NCBI GenBank assembly: GCA_946803715.1
Contig: CAMPET010000158.1
Location: 143,097 to 159,290, forward strand
Direction of reading: 5' to 3'
From: Beroe ovata
Lineage: Eukaryota; Ctenophora; Nuda; Beroida; Beroidae
Length of the DNA stretch: 16,194 bases
The position numbers and the translations under genes were made by a program. The notes beneath the pieces were generated by a model. That model saw only the letters and a program-made list of their open reading frames with translations. It was not told where the DNA came from and made no database searches. Of this stretch, positions 9,701-16,194 are shown piece by piece; the stretch's first letter is position 1, and every line of letters starts with the position of its first letter.

Positions 9701-12218
9701 ATTGAGGGACGTTAAACGGACAGTAACACGAAAACATTGGAAAGGGAAAGAAGGAAATGGACAAACACAACGTTGACAATCTCCCAGGTTTAGACGAAAT
9801 TCTCAGCTCACATTTCCTTGTTATACACAAAAGTGTGTGTTTCACCGAAATCAGAGTCTAAAATTACATAATTTTGCATAGAAATTGGTCAAGGGCAGGT
9901 GCAGAATTGAATGGATCTATGGCAAATATGAAATATCCATGAATGTTGTCACCATCGGCGTTTTCACTATCATGTCTTGAAGAATTAAAGGTAAAAAGTA
10001 ACAACAATCAACATTGATGCACCTATGTTTTGTCTCACGATCCAAATTCTGCAGATACCTACCTACCTACCCATTTGAAAAGCAACACTAATTATACCAG
10101 GCAAGAAAATCTTAATCCGCATTCGTAAGAAGGAGTAGACGTACGGAGAGAACCCTGAAATTCCAAACATCTTCAACATCCACGACAGTCATGTGAGACA
10201 ACTATTATAGGTACTAGGTAGTGCTTCTAGAGCAATCACCACTGACACACCCGAGCTGAAAAAGTGCTTGATCTGCATGTACACAGAGTATAACAGTGAC
10301 GTCATATTGTTGACAACTTTTCCGGTTTGATGCTCTCTCGAAAGTGACAATCTGTTCAAGTTGTTTTGAAACAACCTCTCCCATTTCGAGACAGACGACT
10401 CCAAAGTATCGTGATATCATCAGCTTGGCCTACGATAGCATGGTAATGCAGTCTATATCGAATTTTCTCAATAGCTCCCTTATAGTACTTGATTACCACA
10501 GGCTTTTCGCAATGATGGACGATAGTGTATCAGGGTTTTTCTTGATGTTGATATTACGATTGTAGCGATAAGATTATCGTATTGATTACTTTTTGGGGCA
10601 ACTCACTTAGTCTTCCTATTGTTTGAACTTAGGGCGAGAATTCAGGTTTTGGTTGGGAGACGCAAAGTGTGTTCAAGTGTAAGGGTCACTACTACATGAT
10701 GTGGGTTTATGTAGGTTATTTCGACGCCATCATGCCCGGAAAAGAACGATGAACGTGGCAGCACATGATCGGCAATGTAATAACTATCTACACAATAAAT
10801 AACACAATGATAACTGCGATTGGAGAGGAAAAAATACAACACACACTATAAAGTGGATCCAATTCAACATCGAGCACCATTATGGAAACACTTCCTCAAA
10901 TTATCTCATAGGAGAAATAACTTTTTAACACTTATTATCGATCCATTGAATCATAACTCCTGTAAATGTGGGCTGTAAGTCGGCAAAATTTCGTCATTGT
11001 GTCCAAGACGGCTAAAGTGAAGATTTCAGAAGGAAGAAAAAGATGATTCTACCTGATAAGCTTATAGGCGGAAAATACCCGGCTCATAGGCCATAATTTC
11101 CCATTGTCTGAACTCTGACGGGGCTGACCATCAAAGATGTTCCTAACATGCCAACAATTAGAGTGATGAAATTGGAGCGATGAAAACTGCGATTTGCTAA
11201 AAATTTGCCTCACAAAAAAACATGTCATAAAACAAGTATGACGATTTCAGACATTGTGCAAAGTTGATCAGTGTTAGGAAAACCATATCACGTAGAATGG
11301 CATCGAGCCATAGATTTGGGAATTGCATCGGGTAATACTCTACTGCAATTGTTATACACAGTGAGAAGATAAGAAGTTTTGCCGAGGGATCTAATGCAGT
11401 ACACAGGTACAAATCGGGTGAATTGAGATAAGAAATCAATAATTTTTCGAGCGTATTATTCGACACTTATAATTCGATTTGTGATACGTGCCTACTTCAA
11501 ATACCGAGATTAGAGGGATGAAAACCCCGAGATTCATCAATTATTTGAGTGGCTGTGGTGCCAACAATTTCATTATCACATTAGTGGCACGGCAAAAACA
11601 AAACACACACATCTGAAAGTTGGGCATATTTTATTTTCGGTGGATACTTACATAATATATGTGCGTTTTAAAATGAGGTATTTCTGACACAACAACGTTT
11701 TGTAGGTATTCAAAATATGAAATATCGGCATTTCCTCTCTCTCTCTCTGTCATGTAGGAGAAGGTAATAAACGGGCAAAGGTATAATTCTAAATCAGAAG
11801 TCAAATGATTGCCAATTTCATTTTTTTCGTAATAAGAGAGCCACGTAGCCTAGATAAAAGACTCTTTTCTAATTTGAGACCTATTGCGTCTCATTAAATT
11901 ATCCTGGATAACAATAATTATGACAGTTAATCTCCGCAAATGAACGTTCTGTTTCAGTAACTCCGAAGCAACTGTCAGGTGGTCATTCCTAATTTCTTGA
12001 AAAAACTAATGTAACAATTCAATACCGTCTTGAGTCTTCATCATTCTTGCCAAGGCTCTATAAACGTATCATTTCCAAATGTGAATATCGGGCTTATGGA
12101 CATCCACTGTGTGTGTGTGTGTGTCTGTGTGTGTCTGTGTGTACCGTGTGTACCGTGTGTGCGTGTATCTGTAAGTGCGTGTGTATTTGCGTGTATCTGG
12201 AGGTACGTGTATCTGTAA

Positions 12219-12255
<37 letters not shown>

Positions 12256-14533
12256 TGTGTGTGTGAGTGTGTGAGTGTGTGTGAGTGTGTGCGCTCTGCG
12301 AGTGTGTCTGTGTCTGTGTGTCTGTGATTTGCAGGAAAAACTCCCCAATTCACCCCGGCGCTATCCCGCAGCACTGTTGGGTGGCACATAATTGCATTTG
12401 AAACGGCTGCCGCGGATCCAGACTCATGATAAGTGTTACAGAATTACAGTGTGCCGAGTGCCTGTAATCGAATTAAACCTGATATAATAATCATATTGAA
12501 TTTCGCATGGCATAAAAATCTGTATATCAAACATATTATATACTTCTGCAGTCCCGCATCGTAAATACTAACAGATTGCATCCTATCATGGGGTCTGATC
12601 TGTGTGGGAATAGGGGTACAGGGTTACAATACTTACCTATTTACTTATTTAGTCAACTTAGTGACCTGACCAGCCTTGCAAGTATCAGATTCGAGAACAC
12701 AATATCAATTACTCTTTATCAGCCATTACAAGTCACGGTCAGCACTGAAATGGGTCTAGCAGCATCACGTAGCGTGAGGTACTCACAATCTCCTATCGAG
12801 ATCAGGCCAGTCCACCGTTGAGAAGATCTCCGCTCCGCAGGACACCGGTCTTGGCCGGGACCCAGCTCCCGCACACCGGTCCACACTCCGCAGATTTCGT
12901 CTGACATTCTCAATTTCCCCGATCGTACTGCCAGATTCCCTAACATCCTCTCCCCTTAATCTCGCACCTTTCACAGTTTCCCGATTTCCCTCGTTCCCTG
13001 AATATCTCAGTGGATTTCTGTTGATTTTCTGGTGCCCCTCACCTTTATTCTGTCTGTTAGCCGATTCCAATGGTGCTATCACGCAGGGCCCTTTGCCGAT
13101 CACATAACACGACTTGGGACGTTTCGATTCCTTCCTCTCACCCCCGAAGAGCCGGATGAGAAGCTCAGAATCAAATGAATCATCACTGTTGCTACATTCG
13201 TCATCACTTCTCCGTGAATCTATGACGTCATCATTTTGCGTGGTTTCCATAACAACCACCCTTTCATCTTGCGTCTTCTCCTTCTTCTCTCTAGCAGTTG
13301 TGAACAGTGACCTTCTCCTCAGAGTAGCTGCTACCACCTCAAAGAACTGGACAGTGGACATGACCGGGCCAAGGACACGCCCTGACTCTGAATCCCTCCT
13401 CTTCCCGTCCTGTTCTGGAGTCCGGGCTTCATCCGCCTCGTCACTCGTCTGGAAAACACGGGTCTTCTTCTGGTTCAGCAATTTCTCTTCTATAAAGCGC
13501 TTCATTTCACTGATCGCGATGTTCTCGAAATCTCATCGACCCATTTTTTCGCTCAAAGAATGCAAGTTCCGAATGAGATAGCTGTACAGTGTATTCAATC
13601 CATGCACTAGAGCAAAGCATGTGTACAACAAGCGATAACTAGTGCGCTGGCACACCACAGTCATCAGGTAGAAACGAGGATCAATTTAGTGTCAATCGAC
13701 AGCAACAGGATAGGTACCTACAACAGCATCAACCAATGGAAAACATCCACGTGACATCTCTCAGCCAATGAGAGTCGTAATTACCTTTGTTCCGGAAGAA
13801 ATCACGATGAATATCGATCGCTTTTGGCTAAATCTATGAACATAATATATGTATGTATAGTTGTGGCACAAATACAGAATTAACGTATAGTATTTATGGT
13901 GAAATAAGTTGGTATTTCTTTCAAGGTAATAGAATTATGATTGACCATTGACCAATTACAATATCAATTGACTGCAACAATAGATCTGTTTTGTTTGTAT
14001 GCTCTGCTAATGATTACTTATACTAAGTCAAAGATGCCTTAATTTTCAAATGCCTTAACAATCAAAAGAATCATCACGTCTGTGTGTGTCTGTCTTCGCC
14101 TAAGTCAGAGAGCTCCCCCCCCCTTTTACAAAAGTAACTTCAAATTCTAGCAAATGGAATGTATCTGACAAACGTAGGTAGTTCTGTACGATAGTAGTAA
14201 AATCTTGAGAAACATAACAACAAAATGCATCTCACGTGGGTCCTTGCAGTTTGTTCAGGTCATCGAAATCGAGATCAAATCCAGATGTGGGTATAACAGG
14301 CGTAGACTTGGATTCCTTGAGAGGCGCTTTATTTTCCTTGATCAGAGGAAAAAGATATATAATCATGAGATATATAGTCATCTGGCTATGATAATAGAGA
14401 TGTATTAATTCGATCTCTATTTCATTTCACGATGAAAGGAATATGGGATACCTGTGTTTTGCGTCTTCTTGCTGGTTGTAGCGGTTCAGTCTCCTCTCTT
14501 TGCGTTGATGGGACTGGAGCAGAGAACTGTCGA
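560..14533 (-). CDS. SVIL: Supervillin-like actin-binding protein gene, partial, up to 11 exons
   Basis: Minus-strand exons 14533-14452, 14336-14236, 13509-12787, 8471-8281, 7022-6832, 6736-6611, 5426-5276, 4536-4376, 2616-2443, 1122-951 and 769-560 join with matching phases (0,2,2,1,0,0,1,0,0,1) into about 760 residues without a stop. The C-terminal 340 or so contain two gelsolin-like repeats. Motifs such as LNSGDVF, ANVHEKAK, LLDFITEYYVWCGK and IQGKEP fit supervillin better than plain gelsolin, as judged from memory and not by a search. A long charged N-terminal region before the first repeat is also typical of supervillin. Vertebrate supervillin is a peripheral membrane protein that binds F-actin and myosin II and acts in cell spreading, cytokinesis and invasive protrusions; that role is inferred here from family. 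The later gelsolin repeats and any villin headpiece would lie left of position 1. The 5' end is uncertain. Another villin-superfamily member is possible but less likely. Confidence 0.86.
770..950 (-). other. Intron between exons 10 and 11
   Basis: A 181-bp phase-1 intron. On the minus strand its last 40 or so bases are almost all pyrimidine (CCACCCTCCCTCCCCCAG), giving a strong 3' splice site. Just upstream, the decamer TGAACCCAT(A/T)TCCC motif recurs, seen on the plus strand as two similar GGGATATGGGTTCA / GGGAAATGGGTTCA copies at about 789-832. Confidence 0.8.
951..1122 (-). CDS. SVIL: Exon 10, Ser/Arg-rich insert within gelsolin-like repeat 2
   Basis: The exon has 57 codons plus one base (phase 0 in, phase 1 out), with acceptor CTGCCTACAG|GTC and donor CCAG|GTACTG. 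It is mostly Ser, Arg and Thr: SSRRVSTATRRVSTS, a Cys/Ser/Thr stretch, then six serines in a row followed by RRSSIVHH. Three RRxS/T-type motifs here and a fourth at the start of the next exon fit the consensus of basophilic kinases such as PKA. It falls between the long helix and the RPDW strand of repeat 2, where I recall only a short linker in vertebrate supervillin. The phase fit on both sides and the clean splice sites support it despite low complexity. Confidence 0.8.
2157..2207. repeat. 18-bp minisatellite, copy A
   Basis: About three units of ATGGTGTCAAGAT(A/C)CAGC in tandem. On the minus strand the array starts right after the duplicated donor GTGAGT, so it sits at the 5' splice-site end of the intron. 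Confidence 0.85.
2212..2253 (-). pseudogene. Duplicated 3' fragment of exon 9
   Basis: These 42 nt encode EEAVALNPDITPSV on the minus strand, one residue different from the intact exon 9 end (ITPPV). There is no acceptor in front of it because the copied segment begins inside the exon; it is followed by an intact GTGAGT donor. It would not be spliced as an exon on its own and may only act as a decoy donor. Confidence 0.8.
2379..2436. repeat. 18-bp minisatellite, copy B
   Basis: About four units of ATGGTGTCAAGAT(A/C)CAGC, one more than in copy A. The array begins immediately next to the donor of exon 9 on the minus strand. Confidence 0.85.
2443..2616 (-). CDS. SVIL: Exon 9, core strands and long helix of gelsolin-like repeat 2
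   Basis: This exon is 58 codons, phase 0 at both ends; the acceptor is TTCTCTCCGCAG|ACG and the donor is GTG|GTGAGT. TFLLDFITEYYVWCGKSVPI is the hallmark strand-turn of a gelsolin repeat. SSRKKALQLAEEEYQ starts the long helix, which runs on as a very charged stretch (KSKKEQKEREE). Where a calcium-binding repeat has Glu at the helix start, this one has Arg-Lys (SSRKKA); as I recall vertebrate supervillin also has Arg-Lys here. The last 42 nt and the donor are duplicated downstream at 2212-2253. Confidence 0.94.
2617..4375 (-). other. Intron between exons 8 and 9
   Basis: A phase-0 intron of 1,759 bp. It contains the 17-bp tandem repeat at 3614-3681 and a short hairpin-capable pair CTCCGCCC (4048-4055) / GGGCGGAG (4078-4085). 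A plus-strand open frame at 3723-3989 with a hydrophobic stretch has no other support. Nothing else was recognised. Confidence 0.7.
3614..3681. repeat. 17-bp tandem repeat, four units
   Basis: Four units of GATGTG(C/T)T(T/A)AGCTAAGT lie head to tail at 3614-3630, 3631-3647, 3648-3664 and 3665-3681. Units 2 and 3 are identical; units 1 and 4 differ by one base each. Each of the first three contains the palindrome TTAGCTAA. Confidence 0.93.
4376..4536 (-). CDS. SVIL: Exon 8, linker and first strands of gelsolin-like repeat 2
   Basis: The exon has two bases plus 53 codons, entering in phase 1 and leaving in phase 0 at GAG|GTGCGT. A charged linker (DAVIDDREFERRFQEEARIS) is followed by the first strands of repeat 2 and the conserved lead-in YDMLDSKE, which runs directly into TFLLDF in the next exon. 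The acceptor TTTTTGCTCCTCCCAG is the proximal unit of a large pyrimidine minisatellite. A second acceptor of the same form lies 39 nt upstream and would add 13 residues in frame. Confidence 0.93.
4538..4768. repeat. Purine/pyrimidine minisatellite forming the exon-8 acceptor tract
   Basis: Nine starts of GGGAGGA occur, with a full unit of about 30-31 bp (GGGAGGAGTAAAAGAGGAGCAAAAAGAGGAT and shorter variants). The plus strand is nearly all purine. On the transcribed strand it is a pyrimidine run of more than 200 nt ending in the real acceptor CTCCTCCCAG. One internal base is N (4676). Confidence 0.93.
5094..5192. repeat. CA microsatellite, imperfect
   Basis: About 100 bp of CA repeat with GACA and CGCA interruptions and one N at 5127. 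It lies in the intron about 85 bp downstream of exon 7 in transcript direction. Confidence 0.95.
5276..5426 (-). CDS. SVIL: Exon 7, C-terminal half of gelsolin-like repeat 1
   Basis: The exon encodes 50 codons plus one base (phase 0 in, phase 1 out). The acceptor is CATTACAG|GGT and the donor is GCTG|GTTAGT. It begins with the remainder of the long helix (NDLIDRIVRNKEMGC), then strand residues (ALKCITLHERD), then a short helix ending FKRFFQLLGGRPP. The FF-LLGG motif is the standard end of a gelsolin repeat. The split codon G|AA gives Glu on joining to the exon at 4376-4536. Confidence 0.94.
5427..6610 (-). other. Intron between exons 6 and 7
   Basis: A phase-0 intron of 1,184 bp. The exon-7-proximal part (5427-6110) is AT-rich with recurrent TAATTAG near 5440-5530 and a short AG run at 6087-6105. 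The exon-6-proximal part is the TTCGTAAG-rich repeat. No gene was seen. Confidence 0.75.
6150..6600. repeat. TTCGTAAG-rich dispersed repeat, possible non-autonomous element
   Basis: Two direct copies of a 53-bp segment (CACGAAACGAGT...TTTACGGGGAA) lie at 6192-6244 and 6539-6591, with three mismatches. Between them are a tandem CCTTCGTAAGTC-type pair near 6397-6432, a third degenerate piece (AAGTTACGACGAT) near 6444, and further TTCGTAAG/TTACGAAG motifs. The second copy ends 19 bp from the exon-6 donor. No transposase frame, clear terminal inverted repeat or target duplication was found, so the class is unknown. Confidence 0.65.
6611..6736 (-). CDS. SVIL: Exon 6, core of gelsolin-like repeat 1
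   Basis: This exon is exactly 42 codons, phase 0 at both ends. The acceptor is TTTGGCAG|GTG and the donor is AAAG|GTAAGG. It contains the core of a gelsolin fold: SSLNSGDVFILLNQTELFHF (central strands), a VGQEANVHEKAK turn and the start of the long helix. In gelsolin-family repeats the Asp of SGD and the Glu of HEKA are the usual side-chain ligands of the type-2 calcium site, and both are present. Whether this repeat binds calcium is inference. This is the segment most diagnostic of supervillin. Confidence 0.95.
6737..6831 (-). other. Short intron between exons 5 and 6
   Basis: A 95-bp phase-0 intron with donor GTGAGT and acceptor TTTCTCCATTTGGCAG. It splits the first strand of gelsolin repeat 1. 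Confidence 0.92.
6832..7022 (-). CDS. SVIL: Exon 5, linker and start of gelsolin-like repeat 1
   Basis: The exon is 191 nt, entering in phase 1 and leaving in phase 0. The acceptor is a strong TTTCCTCTCCAATTTCAG and the donor is AAT|GTGAGT. The first part is probably helical (RLAASAINGLQMKIDFASAA), followed by a Lys/Ala/Ser-rich linker. The last ten residues, MLLQLKGRKN, form the first beta strand of a gelsolin-type repeat and continue directly into the next exon (VQCALVDC). From memory, this LLQ-KGR-VQ pattern marks the first gelsolin-like repeat of vertebrate supervillins. It is separated from the next exon by a 95-bp intron. Confidence 0.93.
7023..8280 (-). other. Intron between exons 4 and 5
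   Basis: A phase-1 intron of 1,258 bp. It contains a CA-rich microsatellite at 7514-7579; the rest is AT-rich sequence without a recognised element or exon. Confidence 0.75.
7514..7579. repeat. CA-rich microsatellite with 20-bp higher-order repeat
   Basis: Imperfect CA tract in which ACACGTACACACGCACA occurs twice in tandem, so a higher-order unit of about 20 bp is visible. Confidence 0.9.
8281..8471 (-). CDS. SVIL: Exon 4, basic/Ala-rich linker of supervillin-like protein
   Basis: The exon encodes 63 full codons with split codons at both ends (phase 2 in, phase 1 out). The acceptor is TCCCAG|A after a pyrimidine-rich run, and the donor is AAAG|GTGAGA. The first half is basic and polar (SSIRPQRRNVTSSNPVKQRN); the second half is Ala/Gly-rich (SPAQAAGAAGKADGKSA). 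The split codon G|CT gives Ala on joining to the next exon. There is no recognisable domain, so it is probably a disordered linker before the gelsolin repeats. A second AG six bases further in (ATTGCAG) could serve as an alternative acceptor but would not match the incoming phase. Confidence 0.8.
9556..9595. repeat. 20-bp direct tandem duplication
   Basis: AAATCACTACTCAAAGTCAA is followed directly by AAATCACTACTCAAAATCAA, with one mismatch. Confidence 0.9.
12108..12326. repeat. Long TG-rich microsatellite tract
   Basis: About 220 bp of TG repeat broken by TCTG, ACCG, CGTG and GAGTG variants. CGTGTATCTGTAAGTG and similar phrases recur inside. It is alternating purine-pyrimidine and so a possible Z-DNA former. 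Open frames across it on both strands are repeat artefacts. Confidence 0.95.
12787..13509 (-). CDS. SVIL: Large N-terminal exon 3, charged low-complexity region of supervillin-like protein
   Basis: This is the longest open frame in the window, 240 codons. It begins with a likely amphipathic helix (MKRFIEEKLLNQKK), then an Arg/Glu/Ser-rich region with a basophilic-kinase type site (LRRRSLFTT). An acidic serine cluster follows (SDDECSNSDDSFDSE), then more basic sequence, ending in STVDWPDLDRR. The donor is ATT|GTGAGT in phase 2, joining the next exon through a split Leu codon (TT|A). The 5' edge is unsettled: CAG|T at 13509 fits the phase of the exon at 14236-14336 but has a poor pyrimidine tract, while the ATG at 13503-13505 could be a true start, with an in-frame stop nine codons upstream (13533-13535). 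No folded domain is recognised, as expected for the N-terminal part of supervillins. Compositional bias alone does not prove family membership; the phase-consistent link to the gelsolin exons does most of the work. Confidence 0.75.
13510..14235 (-). other. Putative intron between exons 2 and 3, or upstream region of an internal start
   Basis: 726 bp between the tentative exon at 14236-14336 and exon 3. A motif cluster at 13733-13798 may be a promoter. A run of nine C (14115-14123) follows short TG repeat sequence. No further exon was recognised. Confidence 0.5.
13733..13798 (-). promoter_or_regulatory. Possible internal promoter: CCAAT, E-box and ETS-like motifs
   Basis: Within 66 bp there are two CCAAT boxes (13733-13737 and 13765-13769, inverted relative to the gene), one CACGTG E-box (13748-13753) and one ETS-type core CCGGAAG (13792-13798). 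The cluster lies about 230-290 bp upstream of the ATG at 13505. Such clusters are common in TATA-less animal promoters, but each motif is short and could occur by chance. Confidence 0.3.
14236..14336 (-). CDS. Tentative exon 2 of the supervillin-like gene
   Basis: It encodes 33 residues plus two bases: a Lys/Pro start followed by an acidic, hydrophobic patch (SGFDLDFDDLNKLQ). The acceptor is CAAG after a good pyrimidine run (CTTTTTCCTCTGAT). The donor is CAC|GTGAGA, in phase 2. Phase 0 on entry fits the exon at 14452-14533, and phase 2 on exit fits an acceptor CAG|T at 13509. The acidic patch looks like a short linear interaction motif in a disordered region, but no function can be assigned. 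The AAG acceptor is less usual than CAG, which lowers confidence. Confidence 0.5.
14337..14451 (-). other. Tentative intron between exons 1 and 2
   Basis: A 115-bp phase-0 interval with donor GTATCC and a pyrimidine-rich acceptor region CTTTTTCCTCTGATCAAG. It stands or falls with the two flanking tentative exons. Confidence 0.4.
14452..14533 (-). CDS. Tentative exon 1 of the supervillin-like gene
   Basis: This short open segment encodes about 27 residues, polar and basic at the end (ARRRKTQ). It ends at a donor CAG|GTATCC in phase 0, which matches the start of the next candidate exon. The best acceptor is TTTCAG just before 14533; a second possible acceptor (CGACAG) would start the exon at 14526. 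No domain is visible. The support is only the open frame, the splice signals and the phase match, so it could be spurious. No exon that would precede it was found up to 16194. Confidence 0.4.
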
Positions 14534-16194
14534 CTGAAACATGCACCGTGGATGAGAGACAGCGAGAATTGTCGCGTAGCAACATTGTTGCTAAGAAACA
14601 TTGCTTTGCACATGCACCTCACAACCTCCGCACGGTTACAATAGTTCACAATACTGCACGTGCAAGTCACACAGTGATAGGTACAGCTGCACACACACAC
14701 ACACACTCACACTAGAGTAACTATGGAGACATATCCGATGAACATACTCCCAAGGGCAAGGAAGTACAACTTCACTGATAACACAATGAGGTCTCCAGTA
14801 CCCCAGACGAGTGATTGCAGAAGATGGAGGAGTTTGGGAAGGAGTAACATCATGACAGTTTAGGAGGAAGTTTTGGATGTTTATGAGAGGAGTTTGTTAA
14901 TGAGGAGATCCCATGTTGAAGGACTTAGGACACCATCATAGACAGATGATTAGAACTTGAAAGCAGTAGAAAGTAGAAACCAAAAGCTAAAAGAAAGAGT
15001 GATAATTATTCAGAACTTGAAATAAGGCAATGTGCTAGAGTAACCTAAGAGTTAGTTTACTCAAGAGTAGTATACACGGCACAGTTTAGCAACCACTGAC
15101 ATCATGGAAAACTTGCAGTCAGTTCTGAGAATAAAACATGAAGGAGTGATGAATTGCATCGTCAAATTTCAAAACATCTTGGCAAAGTGTGTATCATATT
15201 TCTGGCGTGAATCCATATGTCAACGAGAGACAACATCAATTTTTGAACTATCAACAAAAAGGGTTCTCCAATGACAGTTGATTTGTATCCGATTCACATT
15301 GTATTTTTGCACTGTTTCGCAACCGGTTCATGACCATCTTTATTGTGCCAAGCTATCAATGGCCAATGCGGATCAACTGGTTTCTGTACCTAATAAGTAT
15401 TCATTATCAGAAGCAATGATCGACTTATTATCAGACTCGATGGCTCAAAAAAGACGATATATAATGGGAACTGCAGTTCCTGACAAACAAAACAAGCAAA
15501 CCTACCAATACTCTATTGTACCAACACGACAAGCATTTTCTAGATTAGCACGCAACTCACACAATCACACACAACGCTATAATATAACTTTCGTGGTGGG
15601 ATAGCTGAAAACGCATCTAGGATATTTGGAGCCTGAAAATGTTATACAATCATAATATTTGCATATAGGATTGCCATGGGTCCCCTCGTCATGCTGTAAT
15701 GAATTATGCAGTGTTCATTGGAGATTCATGCTCAGAACAACAAGAATAAATAATTTTCCTCGGGATGGAATTCGGTAATGGAGGAATTATGGGTCTGAGA
15801 TTGTACCAAATTGATACATCTTCAACTGGAAATGTCGAGATTCGACTGTCGAAAGCCAACTGGAAAAGTAAGAAAGCCACATGGTGCTGAGTTAAATGAA
15901 ATTGTACTGTTGTCCAACCGCAGCAACAATTCAATCTCAAAATGGGGTGACAATGCAACTATAATACTCATACTGCAACAACTCATACTGACGCCAATCA
16001 AACTTTATCGTTATTAGAAAGCAGTAATTAGCAGATAAGGGGTTATGTCGGCCCTTAACTTGAGAACCGACTATCAAATTGACTTGAAATTTTGGTTGTC
16101 CGAGTTTGTAATGGTCCTTGAGCTATGATAGAAGTTTCAAGTTAATCGGTCGATCCATTTGGGAGCTATCCTCAAATGCTCACTCGAACTGACC
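14534..16194. other. Upstream intron or flank, no supported gene
   Basis: 1,661 bp with a CA run at 14690-14711 and no minus-strand exon that fits the phase of the exon at 14452-14533. Two plus-strand open frames (15278-15604, 108 codons; 15811-16017, 68 codons) have no recognised domain and may be decayed mobile-element sequence or chance. Confidence 0.55.
14690..14711. repeat. Short CA microsatellite
   Basis: About ten CA units with one TCA interruption, upstream of the tentative exon at 14452-14533. Confidence 0.9.

Larger units (their letters stand above)
8472..12786 (-). other. Large intron between exons 3 and 4
   Basis: 4,315 bp, phase 2. Direct joining of exons 3 and 4 keeps frame and needs no exon in between, although a skipped phase-2 exon cannot be excluded. 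It holds a 20-bp direct duplication at 9556-9595, a short CT run at 11735-11748 and the TG tract at 12108-12326. TAGGTA/TACCTA motifs recur (for example near 9511, 10058 and 10210). No coding element, RNA gene or mobile element was recognised. Confidence 0.65.

Noticed and set aside
10189-10404. Minus-strand 71-codon frame (SSVSKWERLFQNNLNRLSLS) in the large intron
   Set aside because: It looks mildly coding-like, but no donor or acceptor pair was found that fits between exons 3 and 4, and those two exons already join in phase.
12030-12389. Cys/Val- and Thr/His-rich open frames on both strands
   Set aside because: They are translations of the TG microsatellite.
8472-12786. Search for tRNA, rRNA or other structured RNA genes in the large intron
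   Set aside because: No tRNA-like arms or conserved A/B box spacing were noticed by eye; a covariance-model scan would be needed to settle this.

Overview
The window is eukaryotic nuclear DNA, most likely from an invertebrate animal. Its coding signal is split into short exons with GT/AG splice sites and consistent phases. The rest is AT-rich intron with many CA/TG microsatellites and minisatellites. There is no operon structure, no bacterial-type gene and no intact mobile element. The species cannot be fixed from this sequence.

One gene on the minus strand explains almost all the coding signal. I reconstruct up to eleven exons in transcript order: 14533-14452, 14336-14236, 13509-12787, 8471-8281, 7022-6832, 6736-6611, 5426-5276, 4536-4376, 2616-2443, 1122-951 and 769-560. 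All phases match, giving about 760 residues with no stop. The first two exons and the 5' edge of the third are tentative; the last eight are strong. The product reads as a supervillin-like protein of the gelsolin/villin superfamily. It has a long, charged, low-complexity N-terminal part (about 410 residues here), then gelsolin-like repeat 1 (exons 5 to 7) and repeat 2 (exons 8 to 11). The remaining gelsolin repeats and any villin headpiece would lie off the left end, and the true 5' end may lie off the right end.

The unusual material lies close to the splice sites of this gene. (a) Repeat 2 is split by a Ser/Arg-rich insert with four RRxS motifs, largely encoded by its own exon (951-1122). 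(b) The polypyrimidine tract before the exon at 4376-4536 has expanded into a minisatellite of about 230 bp, which carries a second, in-frame AG acceptor. (c) The 3' end of the exon at 2443-2616, its donor and the minisatellite after it are tandemly duplicated, with a single N exactly at the junction. (d) Two perfect 18-bp palindromes lie just after the donor at 560. (e) A diverged repeat rich in TTCGTAAG fills the intron at 5427-6610 and ends near the donor of the exon at 6611-6736. (f) CCAAT, E-box and ETS-like motifs upstream of the ATG at 13505 suggest a possible internal promoter.

Region by region from the left: 1-559 intron with TG repeat and palindromes; 560-2616 three exons and the tandem duplication; 2617-4375 intron with a 17-bp tandem repeat; 4376-7022 four exons, the minisatellite, a CA repeat and the TTCGTAAG repeat; 7023-8471 intron and one exon; 8472-12786 a 4.3-kb intron with a long TG repeat; 12787-14533 three N-terminal exons; 14534-16194 intron or upstream DNA with no convincing gene.
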